This document shows, in pieces, positions 55,269-62,691 of a stretch of DNA of 64,000 bases. The notes beneath the pieces are model-generated. The model was not told the DNA's origin. It saw only the letters and a program-made list of their open reading frames with translations, and searched no databases. How positions within the stretch are numbered: the stretch's first letter is position 1; each line of letters opens with the position of its first letter. This DNA is from JAMXLO01 sp963819855. Its GTDB lineage: Bacteria > Pseudomonadota > Alphaproteobacteria > Acetobacterales > Acetobacteraceae. A program made the position numbers and the translations under genes. The stretch covers positions 248,001 through 312,000 of the forward strand of contig CAWFYC010000020.1 of the NCBI GenBank assembly GCA_963819855.1, given 5' to 3'.

Positions 55269-55339
55269 GCGAGCCTCCTTGGGTTGAGGGCCGCTCCTGC
55301 CTTGGCGAAATCCGATTTCCGATGCAGTAGAAATGCGAA

Positions 55340-55360
55340 AGCCGCCTTGGCGGGGCGGCT
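55340..55360 (-). terminator. Attenuator terminator before the DAHP synthase operon
   Basis: Minus-strand RNA: AGCCGCC (55360-55354) pairs with GGCGGCT (55346-55340), loop of 7, followed by TTTCGCATTTCT. The 5' arm can instead pair with GGCGGC at 55397-55392 in the end of the leader ORF (antiterminator). Confidence 0.75.
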
Positions 55361-55387
55361 CCGGGTTCCTGCTAGATGTGCACGATC

Positions 55388-55453
55388 CTAGGCCGCCGGA
55401 ATATACCAGCGGTACCAAAATCGTGAGGCGGAAACGATCTGCGTCAGTGCCAT
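55388..55453 (-). CDS. Aromatic-rich leader peptide controlling DAHP synthase
   Basis: 21-codon ORF with an AAAAGGAGG ribosome-binding site before ATG 55453. It contains Phe12-Trp13-Tyr14-Arg15-Trp16-Tyr17 and ends Ile-Pro-Ala-Ala-stop, the pattern of amino-acid attenuation leaders. Segment 1 (CCGCTGG, 55412-55406, inside Tyr-Arg-Trp) pairs with segment 2 (CCGGCGG, 55399-55393) by 7 bp with one G-U. Segment 2 pairs with segment 3 (GCCGCC, 55359-55354). Ribosome stalling at the aromatic codons would favour 2:3 and transcription of the DAHP synthase. Confidence 0.85.
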   Translation of the reverse strand: MALTQIVSASRFWYRWYIPAA

Positions 55454-55504
55454 GGCCTCCTTTTAGCCCAGGCGCGCCGCGAGTGGCAAGCGGCGATTTC
55501 CGGA

Positions 55505-56161
55505 CTACACGATCGACGGGTCGTCCGGATCGAGCGCACGCAGTCTGTAATCGTTGCTTTGCGGCGCATAAAGCTGCCACAGCGCGCGCAGTTCGGCGAT
55601 CGGCGCGTCGTGCCAATCGACGCGCAGGTCGATCAGCGGAAAGCTCTCGTGCTCCACGACCTGAAGATGCGCGCTGCGAACGGGTACCGGTTCGCCGCCA
55701 GCGGCCAGACCTTCCTCCAGCGCATGCAACAGACGCTCGGCCAGTGGTGCGGACGGATCGGCCTGAAACCCGCGCAGCATGGCCGGCGGTACCAGAGCAC
55801 TCGCCAGGATATTGCCGATCGCGCATGCGTCCTGCGCGGGCGCGGCGCTCATCTGCGGCTTGACGCGTGTGCCGCTATAGGCCGCCGTGTTGCCGGCGGC
55901 ATCCAGTACAGCAAGCTGTCGCCACTGCGCGTGTGGCGTGGACGCGACCAGAGCATCCAACGTCTCCTGCGCCGAGCAGCCGGAGCGCAGCAGCGCGAGC
56001 CCGCGTGGCCCGAGTCGCGGATCGGTGCGATGCTGGGTCAGAACTGCGCCGATGCCTGCCGCGCAGAACGTGCAGCGGGCACCGACGGCGATGGAGGACG
56101 TGGTGACGGCAGCGCCGATCTGCCCGGTGCGAGGGCAGCGGCCGACGAGGGAAAAGGTCAT
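55505..56161 (-). CDS. DUF1028-family protein
   Basis: 218 residues from ATG 56161. TFSLVGRCPRTGQIGAAVTTSSIAVGARCTFCAAGIGAVLTQHRTDPRLGPRGLALL is the Ntn-hydrolase-like DUF1028 start; a possible N-terminal nucleophile region, but the catalytic role is unproven. C-terminal part (LIDLRVDWHDAPIAELRALWQLYAPQSNDYRLRA) matches the family. Divergent from an EamA gene 9 bases away. Also transcribes toward the aro leader 51 bases downstream. Confidence 0.87.
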   Translation of the reverse strand: MTFSLVGRCPRTGQIGAAVTTSSIAVGARCTFCAAGIGAVLTQHRTDPRLGPRGLALLRSGCSAQETLDALVASTPHAQWRQLAVLDAAGNTAAYSGTRVKPQMSAAPAQDACAIGNILASALVPPAMLRGFQADPSAPLAERLLHALEEGLAAGGEPVPVRSAHLQVVEHESFPLIDLRVDWHDAPIAELRALWQLYAPQSNDYRLRALDPDDPSIV

Positions 56162-56170
56162 GATTGTCTG

Positions 56171-57112
56171 ATGCCGCGTTCTGTTGACGTGTTGTTGCCC
56201 CGAACCGCCACCGCGTCCGACGACGGGAATAGACGCACGGTGGTCGGCTTCGCCCAGCTTGCCGTGTCGGTGGTCCTGCTCAGCAGCGCGTGGCCACTGA
56301 CCAAGATCGCCATCAGTCTCGGTAGCACACCGGTATGGTTCGCAGAAGGCCGTGCCGTGCTCTCCGGCGTGACTGTCGCCGTTATTCTGACAGCGCGCGG
56401 CCGTCTGCGCGTGCCGCAACGAGAGGACCTTCCCGCATTGGTTGCGGTCGGCGTCTGCCAACTCGGCCTTTATTTCGCGTTTGCGCATGAGGCGGTTGCA
56501 TGGGTGGCCGCTGGACGCACCGCGATCCTTGCCAACACGACGACGATCTGGGTGGTGCCGCTGTCGCTGATCTTCCTGCGCGAGCACATTCCGCCGCGGC
56601 GTTGGCTCGCCGCCGGCTTCGGCCTCGCCGGCGTGGTGGTGCTGATGAGTCCGTGGGCGATCGATTGGTCGTCGCGCAACGTGCTGATTGGCAACATGTT
56701 CCTGCTTGGCGCGTCGCTGTCGTGGTCGGTGGCGATCATCGTGACGCGTGCCGCGCGGCCACGTTCGACAATGTTCGAGTTGCTGCCTTGGTGTTTTGCC
56801 ATATCAGCAGTGCTGCTCGCACCGCTGCTGCTATGGCACGCACCGCACGGCGGCATCGGCACGCAGCCGATGTCTTGGGCGGCGCTCGCCTATATCGGCC
56901 TGATCGCCGGACCGTTCGGCACCTGGTGCGTCATCCAGGCCACCGCGACGCTGCCCACCGTGGTGTCATCGGTCGGCTTCCTGACCACGCCGGCGATCAG
57001 CCTGATGCTTGCCAATCTGTTGCTCGGGGAATCGATCACCACCGATCTGCTGGCAGGGTCGGCACTGATCATCTTCGGCGTCGGCTGCGCCGCATGGCCG
57101 GCGCGGCGATGA
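56171..57112 (+). CDS. EamA-family (DMT) transporter
   Basis: 313 residues with about ten transmembrane helices in two EamA repeats (first ~30-160, second ~175-305). LLSSAWPLTKIAISLGSTPVWFAEGRAVLSG and LANLLLGESITTDLLAGSALIIFGV are typical. Likely exports a metabolite or amino acid; substrate unknown. Stop overlaps the hydrolase start (ATGA). Confidence 0.88.
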   Translation: MPRSVDVLLPRTATASDDGNRRTVVGFAQLAVSVVLLSSAWPLTKIAISLGSTPVWFAEGRAVLSGVTVAVILTARGRLRVPQREDLPALVAVGVCQLGLYFAFAHEAVAWVAAGRTAILANTTTIWVVPLSLIFLREHIPPRRWLAAGFGLAGVVVLMSPWAIDWSSRNVLIGNMFLLGASLSWSVAIIVTRAARPRSTMFELLPWCFAISAVLLAPLLLWHAPHGGIGTQPMSWAALAYIGLIAGPFGTWCVIQATATLPTVVSSVGFLTTPAISLMLANLLLGESITTDLLAGSALIIFGVGCAAWPARR

Positions 57113-57881
57113 TGCTGCACGCGATTGAGGCAGGGACGGGCGGCACGCCGCTCGTGCTGCTGCATGGCCTGTTCGGTTCCGCCCGCAATTTCGGCCACGG
57201 TGCAGCGGGCGTTCGCACAGCATCGGCGGACGATTGCGTTGGATCTGCGCAATCACGGCGCCAGCCCGCACGCGGCCGACATGCGCTACGCGACCATGGC
57301 GGCCGATGTGCTGAATACGCTGGAGCGGCTTGACGCATTGCCGGCGATGCTGCTCGGGCATTCGATGGGCGGCAAGGCCGCGATGCAGGCCGCGCTGATC
57401 GCGCAAGGACACGGTCGAACGTCTTGTCATCGCCGACATAGCGCCGGTGCAATATCCGCCGCATCTGCGCGCGACCGCCGAGGCGATGGCGTCCTTGCCG
57501 CTGGTCCCAGGCATGACGCGTCCGCAGGCCGATGCCGCGCTGGCTGGGGCGGTGCCGGATGGCAGCGTGCGCGCGTTCCTGCTGCAGAACCTGCGGCTTG
57601 GCGCGACGCCTGGCTGGCACATCGGCGTCGCCGAAATCGTCGCAGGTTTCGCCGACATCGCGGCGTGGGAAGCACCCGCCGACGCGCATTATGCCGGCCC
57701 GGCGCTGTTCATCGCCGGCGCGACGTCAGACTACATCAAGCGCGAGCACCGTCCGATCATTCGTTCGCTGTTTCCCAATGCGCGCTTCGTCACGTTGAAG
57801 CATGCTGGCCATTGGCTGCACGCCGATAATCCGACGGGATTCGTCGCGGTGGTCGAAGCTTTTTTGACACATACTGCCTGA
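57109..57881 (+). pseudogene. Alpha/beta hydrolase, two frameshifts
   Basis: Starts MMLHAIEAGTGGTPLVLLHGLFGSARNF. The frame must shift near 57202 (to ATVQRAFAQHRRTIALDLRNHGASPHA, then GHSMGGKAAMQAAL) and again near 57407 (to TVERLVIADIAPVQYPP). It then continues to VTLKHAGHWLHADNP. Oxyanion motif HGLFG, nucleophile elbow GHSMGG (Ser) and C-terminal His are all present across the frames, so the protein was functional at least until recently. Each shift is equivalent to one extra G. Could be YbfF-like esterase. Either decay or base-call error. Confidence 0.8.
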
Positions 57882-57899
57882 TCTTCGCATCATCTCGAT

Positions 57900-59123
57900 A
57901 TGCTTCTGACCGACGAAGAAAGCGCGATGCTCGCCGGCGAGGCCGGGCCGGCGCGACAATGGGCGATCGAGCATCAGCTGCGGGTGGGGCGCTATCTCGG
58001 CGCGGCTGACTTCGTTGCGGTGTCTCAGGCGCACATCATGGCGGATACCGAATCGCTTGGCGTCGCCGGCGTGGCATGGCTGGAGCGGCTGGCCGCGCTG
58101 CCGGAACCGCAACGTCGCGTGCGCATTCCCACCATCACCGATCCGCGCGGCACCGACTTCGCCGCGGCGGCGCGATTGAAGCAGCAGGAGTGGATGCTGG
58201 CGCTGGAGCGCCGCGTCATCGCGGCGTTCGAGGCACTCGGTGTGCTGATGACCGACACCTGCATCAACTACCAGACGATCATGCCGGCGGTGCGTGGCGA
58301 GCACATGGCGTATGGCGACACCGGCGTGGTGATCTACTCGAACAGCGTGCTCGGCGCGCGGTCGAATTTCGAAGGCGGTCCATCCGCGCTCGCTGCCGGC
58401 CTGACCGGCCGCACGCCTCGCTACGGCTATCACCTGTCGGAACAGCGACGAGCAACGCTGCTGCTGCGCGTCGAGTACACGCCGCGCGAACTGCACGAGT
58501 GGGGTGCGCTCGGTGCCGTGGTCGGCCGGTTCGCCGGAGATTACTGGAAGGTGCCGGCGCTGCTCGGCATCGACCGCATTCCCACGTCGGACGAGCTGAA
58601 GCATTTCGGTGCGGCGCTGGCGAGCTACGGTTCGGTCGCGCTGTTCCACATGATCGGCGTCACGCCGGAAGCGGAGCAACCGTCGCTACCCGTGACGGCA
58701 ACGATCACAGAGGCCGATCTGCGCGCATTCCAGGCCGCCTATCGCGCGCGCATCGACACGGTGGATGTCGTGGTGTTCTCCGCACCGCAGCTCAGCCTGT
58801 TGGAGCTGCGCGATCTCGCCGCCATACTGGATGGACGACACGCGACGATTCCCCTGTTGGTGGTGACCAGCCCGCAGGTGAAGCCGGATGCCGACCGGTT
58901 CGGCATCACCGCGCGCATCGAGGCAGCGGGCGGCCTGGTACTGTCCGGCATGTGCTTCTACCAGAGCTACGCCCGCGAAATGGCGGAAGCGAACGGCTGG
59001 CAATCGCTGGCCACCCCGTCGGCGAAGCTGGTCAACATCCTCGGTGGCTACGGTTATCGGCCGGCATTGCTGTCGATGCAGGAATGCGTCGATGCGGCGT
59101 GCACCGGACGGATCACCGCATGA
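57900..59123 (+). CDS. Aconitase X, large (catalytic) subunit
   Basis: 407 residues; AcnX/DUF521 family: ADTESLGVAGVAWLERL, TDTCINYQTIMPAVRGEH, YSNSVLGARSNFEGGPSAL, SGMCFYQSYAREMAE. Iron-sulfur or metal-dependent dehydratase. Bacterial members with a separate small subunit include cis-3-hydroxy-L-proline dehydratase; that substrate is a candidate only. ATG 57900 and coupling (ATGA) to the small subunit gene. Confidence 0.88.
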   Translation: MLLTDEESAMLAGEAGPARQWAIEHQLRVGRYLGAADFVAVSQAHIMADTESLGVAGVAWLERLAALPEPQRRVRIPTITDPRGTDFAAAARLKQQEWMLALERRVIAAFEALGVLMTDTCINYQTIMPAVRGEHMAYGDTGVVIYSNSVLGARSNFEGGPSALAAGLTGRTPRYGYHLSEQRRATLLLRVEYTPRELHEWGALGAVVGRFAGDYWKVPALLGIDRIPTSDELKHFGAALASYGSVALFHMIGVTPEAEQPSLPVTATITEADLRAFQAAYRARIDTVDVVVFSAPQLSLLELRDLAAILDGRHATIPLLVVTSPQVKPDADRFGITARIEAAGGLVLSGMCFYQSYAREMAEANGWQSLATPSAKLVNILGGYGYRPALLSMQECVDAACTGRITA

Positions 59124-59536
59124 GCGAATTCCGTGCCGGTGCCGCAATGGGCAGGCGGGTTCGCGGCCATGCGCTGGTGGCGAAGGACGGATTTTCCGCC
59201 CGCTACGACCTCGATCGCGCCAATGGCGTGTTCGTGCGCCCGGAGCACAAGCTGGCAGGCCGGTCGTATGTGGGCCGCATCCTGGTACTGGATGCGGCGA
59301 AAGGTGGTGTCGCCACCGCGTGGATGCTGCACGAGATGACGGCGCGCGGCGTGATGCCGGCCGCGCTGGTGCTCAACCGGATGAACCCGATCATGGTACA
59401 AGGTGCCGCGTTCGCCGACTTCACCATGATGTCCGGCTTCGATGTCGATATCACGTCCGTGGTGCCCGACGGCGCACTGATCGAGGTCGATCCGGAATCC
59501 AATCCACCCTGTCTGCGGATTCTTGCGGCACCATGA
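59120..59536 (+). CDS. Aconitase X, small (swivel) subunit
   Basis: 138 residues; DUF126-type swivelling domain: VRGHALVAKDGFSARYDLDRANG, HKLAGRSYVGRILVLDAAKGGVATAWMLHEM, ALVLNRMNPIMVQGAAFADFTMMSG. Pairs with the upstream large subunit to close the active site. Start overlaps the large subunit stop; its own stop overlaps the next gene's ATG (ATGA), so the three are coupled. Confidence 0.87.
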   Translation: MSEFRAGAAMGRRVRGHALVAKDGFSARYDLDRANGVFVRPEHKLAGRSYVGRILVLDAAKGGVATAWMLHEMTARGVMPAALVLNRMNPIMVQGAAFADFTMMSGFDVDITSVVPDGALIEVDPESNPPCLRILAAP

Positions 59537-60414
59537 CCGGCCCGGCGCTCGCCGTCACGGAACGCAGGTTGGCAGCCGCGTTCCCCGGCATCATTTCCGC
59601 ACTCTCGTTCAGTGCCGCCGACATCCTCGGCAAGGTGGTGTTCAACGACGGCATGGACGTGCTGTCGTTCGTCGCCGCCCGTGGTGTGCTGACCACGCTG
59701 CTGTTCTGGTTCTGGCTGCGGGGCGCACCGCCGGCGCGGCCACATACCAAGCGAGAACGCTTCGTCTCCATCGTGATCGGCGTGATGTTTGCGGCCAACG
59801 CGTTCGCACTGTTGCTGGCGATCCAGTTGCTGCCGCTGTCGATCGCGATTCTGACCTACTTCAGCTATCCGCTGCTGACTGGCCTCGCTGGCGTCGTCAC
59901 CGGCATCGACCGCGTCGGCTGGCGCGGATTGCTGGCCGCGCTCGCCGCATTCGTCGGCCTCGCGATGATGCTCGGTGCGCGGCTGGGTGAGGTGGAGCTG
60001 GTTGGCGTCGCCAGCGCATTGGCTGCCGCGGTGCTGCGCGTCGTGACGCTGCTGATCACCCGTGCCAGCCTGCGCGACACCGACGCGCGGCTGAACACCT
60101 GGTACTCGCTGATGCCCTCGGCCGTGCTGTTCGTGCTGGCATCGGCGCTGACGCAAACCTGGAACCCGCCGCAATCCGCACTCGGCTGGACCGCGTTTGC
60201 CGGAATGACCGTTACCAGCACGGTCTCGCTGCTGCTGATCTTCGTCTCGATCTCGCGGATCGGGCCATTCCGCACGGCGCTGATCATGAATCTCGAACCG
60301 TTGGTGTCTACGCTTGGCAGCATTGGGCTGCTGGGCGAGGTGCTCACGACGGTGCAGGCAATGGGTGGCGCGATCATGCTGGCGGCGTTGTGCGCATTCC
60401 AGATGCGGAGGTGA
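59533..60414 (+). CDS. EamA-family (DMT) transporter
   Basis: 293 residues, ten hydrophobic segments in two EamA repeats (GIISALSFSAADILGKVVFND ... and SLLLIFVSISRIGPFRTALIMNLEPLVSTLGSIGLLGEVLT). Coupled to the aconitase X small subunit by ATGA, suggesting it moves the substrate or product of that enzyme. The last codons lie inside palindromic repeat copy 2. Confidence 0.88.
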   Translation: MTGPALAVTERRLAAAFPGIISALSFSAADILGKVVFNDGMDVLSFVAARGVLTTLLFWFWLRGAPPARPHTKRERFVSIVIGVMFAANAFALLLAIQLLPLSIAILTYFSYPLLTGLAGVVTGIDRVGWRGLLAALAAFVGLAMMLGARLGEVELVGVASALAAAVLRVVTLLITRASLRDTDARLNTWYSLMPSAVLFVLASALTQTWNPPQSALGWTAFAGMTVTSTVSLLLIFVSISRIGPFRTALIMNLEPLVSTLGSIGLLGEVLTTVQAMGGAIMLAALCAFQMRR

Positions 60415-60505
60415 TGGGTTTCGCTGCGCTCTACCCATCCTACGAGTGCGCGTCATGCATTGGTTCGTAGGATGGGTAGAGCGCAGCGAAACCCATCACC
60501 TCCGC
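60405..60505. repeat. Dispersed palindromic repeat, copy 2 (extended arms)
   Basis: Perfect 40-base arms (60405-60444 and 60466-60505) around a 21-base loop. The central 30 bases are identical to copy 1 (46159-46240). The extra outer bases (GCGGAGGTG) are unique here; they include the last codons and stop of the EamA gene. Lies between convergent genes and may act as a bidirectional terminator or transcript stabiliser. Confidence 0.9.
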
Positions 60506-60512
60506 GTGTCGA

Positions 60513-61361
60513 CTACCTCAGCTCGAATCCCAGATTGCGCAGCGCCTCGCGCATCCGGTCGCGACCACGCAGAGCCGCGGCATCCCGCACGCGGTTGAAG
60601 CATTGCTGCGTCCAGTCGATCGCCCGCATCCCCTGTTCGCGTTGGAACCCGCGCATCGTCGCGTTGTAGCCGTCGATCGGCTCGCTGCGCTGAGACGCAG
60701 AGTACTGTTCGCGGTGCAGCACCACCGATTGCGGCAGGCGCGGCTTGATGTCGGTGGGTCGCGCCGGATCGGGGTAGCCGATCGACATGCCGAACACCGC
60801 AAAGACGTGCGGCGGCAAGTCGAGCTCCGCGGCAATCTGCTCCGGCAGGTTACGCATCGCGCCGATGTAGACGGCGCCAAGCCCAAGTGATTCGGCGGCA
60901 ATCAACGCGCTCTGCGCCGCCAACGCCGCATCGACTATGCTGACGATAAACTCTTCAAGGTAGTGCGTGCCGTCCACCTGCGCCTGATGCTCTGCCGCGA
61001 TGCGGTCGAGCCGCGACAGATCGGCCAGCCACACCAGCAGCAGCGGCGCATCGCGGATGAACTGCTGCTGCCCGGCCAACTCCGCCAGTCGCAACTTGCG
61101 TTCGGTCTCCTGCACCGCGACCACGCTCCAGAACTGGAGATTGGATGATGTGGAGGCCGACTGCGCGGCGGCAATCAGCAACTCCAGCGTTCCCTCCGCC
61201 AGGCTGCGCGGCAAGAAGGCGCGCACCGAGCGGTGATTGAGGATGGTCTCCAGCACCTCGTTCCATTGCTGCGGTGCGGCAAGCTCACCGTCGCGGTTGC
61301 GCCGGCTCAGTAATGTGTTTGCATCGGCGGCAGGCTCCGCCAGAGTGCTTGCGGATGACAC
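60513..61361 (-). CDS. Nitroreductase-family NADPH-flavin oxidoreductase
   Basis: 282 residues from GTG 61361 with GGAG six bases upstream. NfsA/FRP-like: ILNHRSVRAFLP for FMN binding, AAQSASTSSNLQFWSVVAVQ, and VDAALAAQSALIAAESLGLGAVYIGAMRN. C-terminal arm (GYNATMRGFQREQG...) as in NfsA. Physiological substrate unknown. Divergent from the dehydrogenase gene at 61431. Confidence 0.88.
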   Translation of the reverse strand: MSSASTLAEPAADANTLLSRRNRDGELAAPQQWNEVLETILNHRSVRAFLPRSLAEGTLELLIAAAQSASTSSNLQFWSVVAVQETERKLRLAELAGQQQFIRDAPLLLVWLADLSRLDRIAAEHQAQVDGTHYLEEFIVSIVDAALAAQSALIAAESLGLGAVYIGAMRNLPEQIAAELDLPPHVFAVFGMSIGYPDPARPTDIKPRLPQSVVLHREQYSASQRSEPIDGYNATMRGFQREQGMRAIDWTQQCFNRVRDAAALRGRDRMREALRNLGFELR

Positions 61362-61430
61362 GTCGTTCTCCAGATAAGGTGAGATGGCCGATCATTCCCG
61401 ACCCACAGGCACCATGCAAGGAGACTGTTG

Positions 61431-62690
61431 ATGACGATCTACTCGGGCCCGGTGTTCGACATGGCACGCCAGCAGTTCCAGGTGATCGCCGATCATCTGG
61501 AGATCCCGCTCGACGAACGCGAGCGGCTGCTCTATCCGAAGCGTGCCATCACCGTGTCCTGTCCGATCCATCTCGATGACGGACGCATCGCGGTCTATCA
61601 GGGTTATCGCGTGCAGCATCACCTGACGCTGGGCCCGACCAAGGGCGGCACGCGCTTCGCGCTCAGCGTCGATATCGGCGAGGTAGCGGCGCTGGCGATC
61701 TGGATGAGCTGGAAATGCGCGCTCGCCGGCCTGCCGTATGGCGGTGCGAAGGGTGGCATCACCGTCGATCCGCGCGCGCTGTCGCGGCACGAGTTGGAGA
61801 ACCTGTCGCGCCGCTACATGCAGGAGATGATCCCGTTCGTCGGTCCGCACACCGACGTGATGGCCCCCGACATGGGCACCAACGAGCAGGTGATGGCGTG
61901 GTTCATGGACACCTATTCGATGTATCAGGGCCGCACTGTGACGGAGATCGTGACCGGCAAGCCGGTCGCCTCGGGCGGCACCGAGGGCAGGCGCGAAGCC
62001 ACCGGCCGCGGCGTTGCTTATCTGGCCGGACGGGCGCTGGAGCGCATCGGTTTGCCGCCGGCGGGCGCCACCGCGATCGTGCAGGGATTCGGCAATGTCG
62101 GCAGCTACACGGTGCAGACGCTGGCGCAGCGCGGCGTCAAGCTGATCGGCGTGTCCGACCACACCGCGTGCTACTTCGATCCGCGTGGCCTCGATGCCGA
62201 TGCGCTGTTGAAGCATTCGCGAGAGCATGGTGTGCTGGCGGGCTTCTCCAACCAGTTGTCATTCGATCCACGCGAATTGCTGGTGCAGAAATGCGATGTG
62301 CTGGTGCCGGCGGCGCTGGAGCGCGTGATCGATGCGTCGGTCGCCGCGCGCCTGCAATGCCGTGTGCTGGCCGAGGCGGCGAATGGCCCGACCACGCCCG
62401 ACGCGGACGAGGTGCTGGATCAGCGCCGCGGCGAAATCTTCGTGGTGCCCGATATCCTGTGCAACGCCGGCGGCGTGGTGGTCAGCTACTTCGAATGGGT
62501 GCAGGATTTGCAGCAGTTCTTCTGGGACGAGAGCGAGGTGATGGAAAAGCTTTACCACGTGATGGATCGCGCCTTCGACCAGGTGATGCGTCGGGTCGAG
62601 CGCGACGGTGTCTCGCACCGCACCGCGGCGATGGCGATCGGTGTGGAAAAGGTGCGCAGCGCGAAGAATACGCGCGGGCTGTTCCCATGA
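61431..62690 (+). CDS. gdhA: Glutamate dehydrogenase family (Glu/Leu/Phe/Val dehydrogenase)
   Basis: 419 residues from ATG 61431 with AAGGAGA upstream. Substrate-binding Lys in GLPYGGAKGGITVDP, catalytic Asp region VMAPDMGTNEQVMAWFMDTY, NAD(P) loop VQGFGNVGSYTVQTLA, and C-terminal CNAGGVVVSYFEW. Reversible oxidative deamination of glutamate is the most likely activity given sequence type; other amino acids are possible. Two bases separate its stop from the next start. Confidence 0.9.
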   Translation: MTIYSGPVFDMARQQFQVIADHLEIPLDERERLLYPKRAITVSCPIHLDDGRIAVYQGYRVQHHLTLGPTKGGTRFALSVDIGEVAALAIWMSWKCALAGLPYGGAKGGITVDPRALSRHELENLSRRYMQEMIPFVGPHTDVMAPDMGTNEQVMAWFMDTYSMYQGRTVTEIVTGKPVASGGTEGRREATGRGVAYLAGRALERIGLPPAGATAIVQGFGNVGSYTVQTLAQRGVKLIGVSDHTACYFDPRGLDADALLKHSREHGVLAGFSNQLSFDPRELLVQKCDVLVPAALERVIDASVAARLQCRVLAEAANGPTTPDADEVLDQRRGEIFVVPDILCNAGGVVVSYFEWVQDLQQFFWDESEVMEKLYHVMDRAFDQVMRRVERDGVSHRTAAMAIGVEKVRSAKNTRGLFP

Positions 62691-62691
62691 G

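Noticed and set aside
55461..55489. Promoter for the aro leader (TTGCCA then CTAAAA, 17 apart)
   Set aside because: The -10 match is poor and would place the start inside the ribosome-binding site; the real promoter is probably farther upstream.
55559..56170. Upstream in-frame extension of the EamA gene
   Set aside because: It is antisense to the DUF1028 gene; the transporter starts at 56171.
59203..60456. 417-residue minus-strand frame with MGRAQRNPSP start
   Set aside because: Its start lies in the palindromic repeat and it runs antisense through aconitase X and EamA genes; low-complexity His/Gln/Arg composition.
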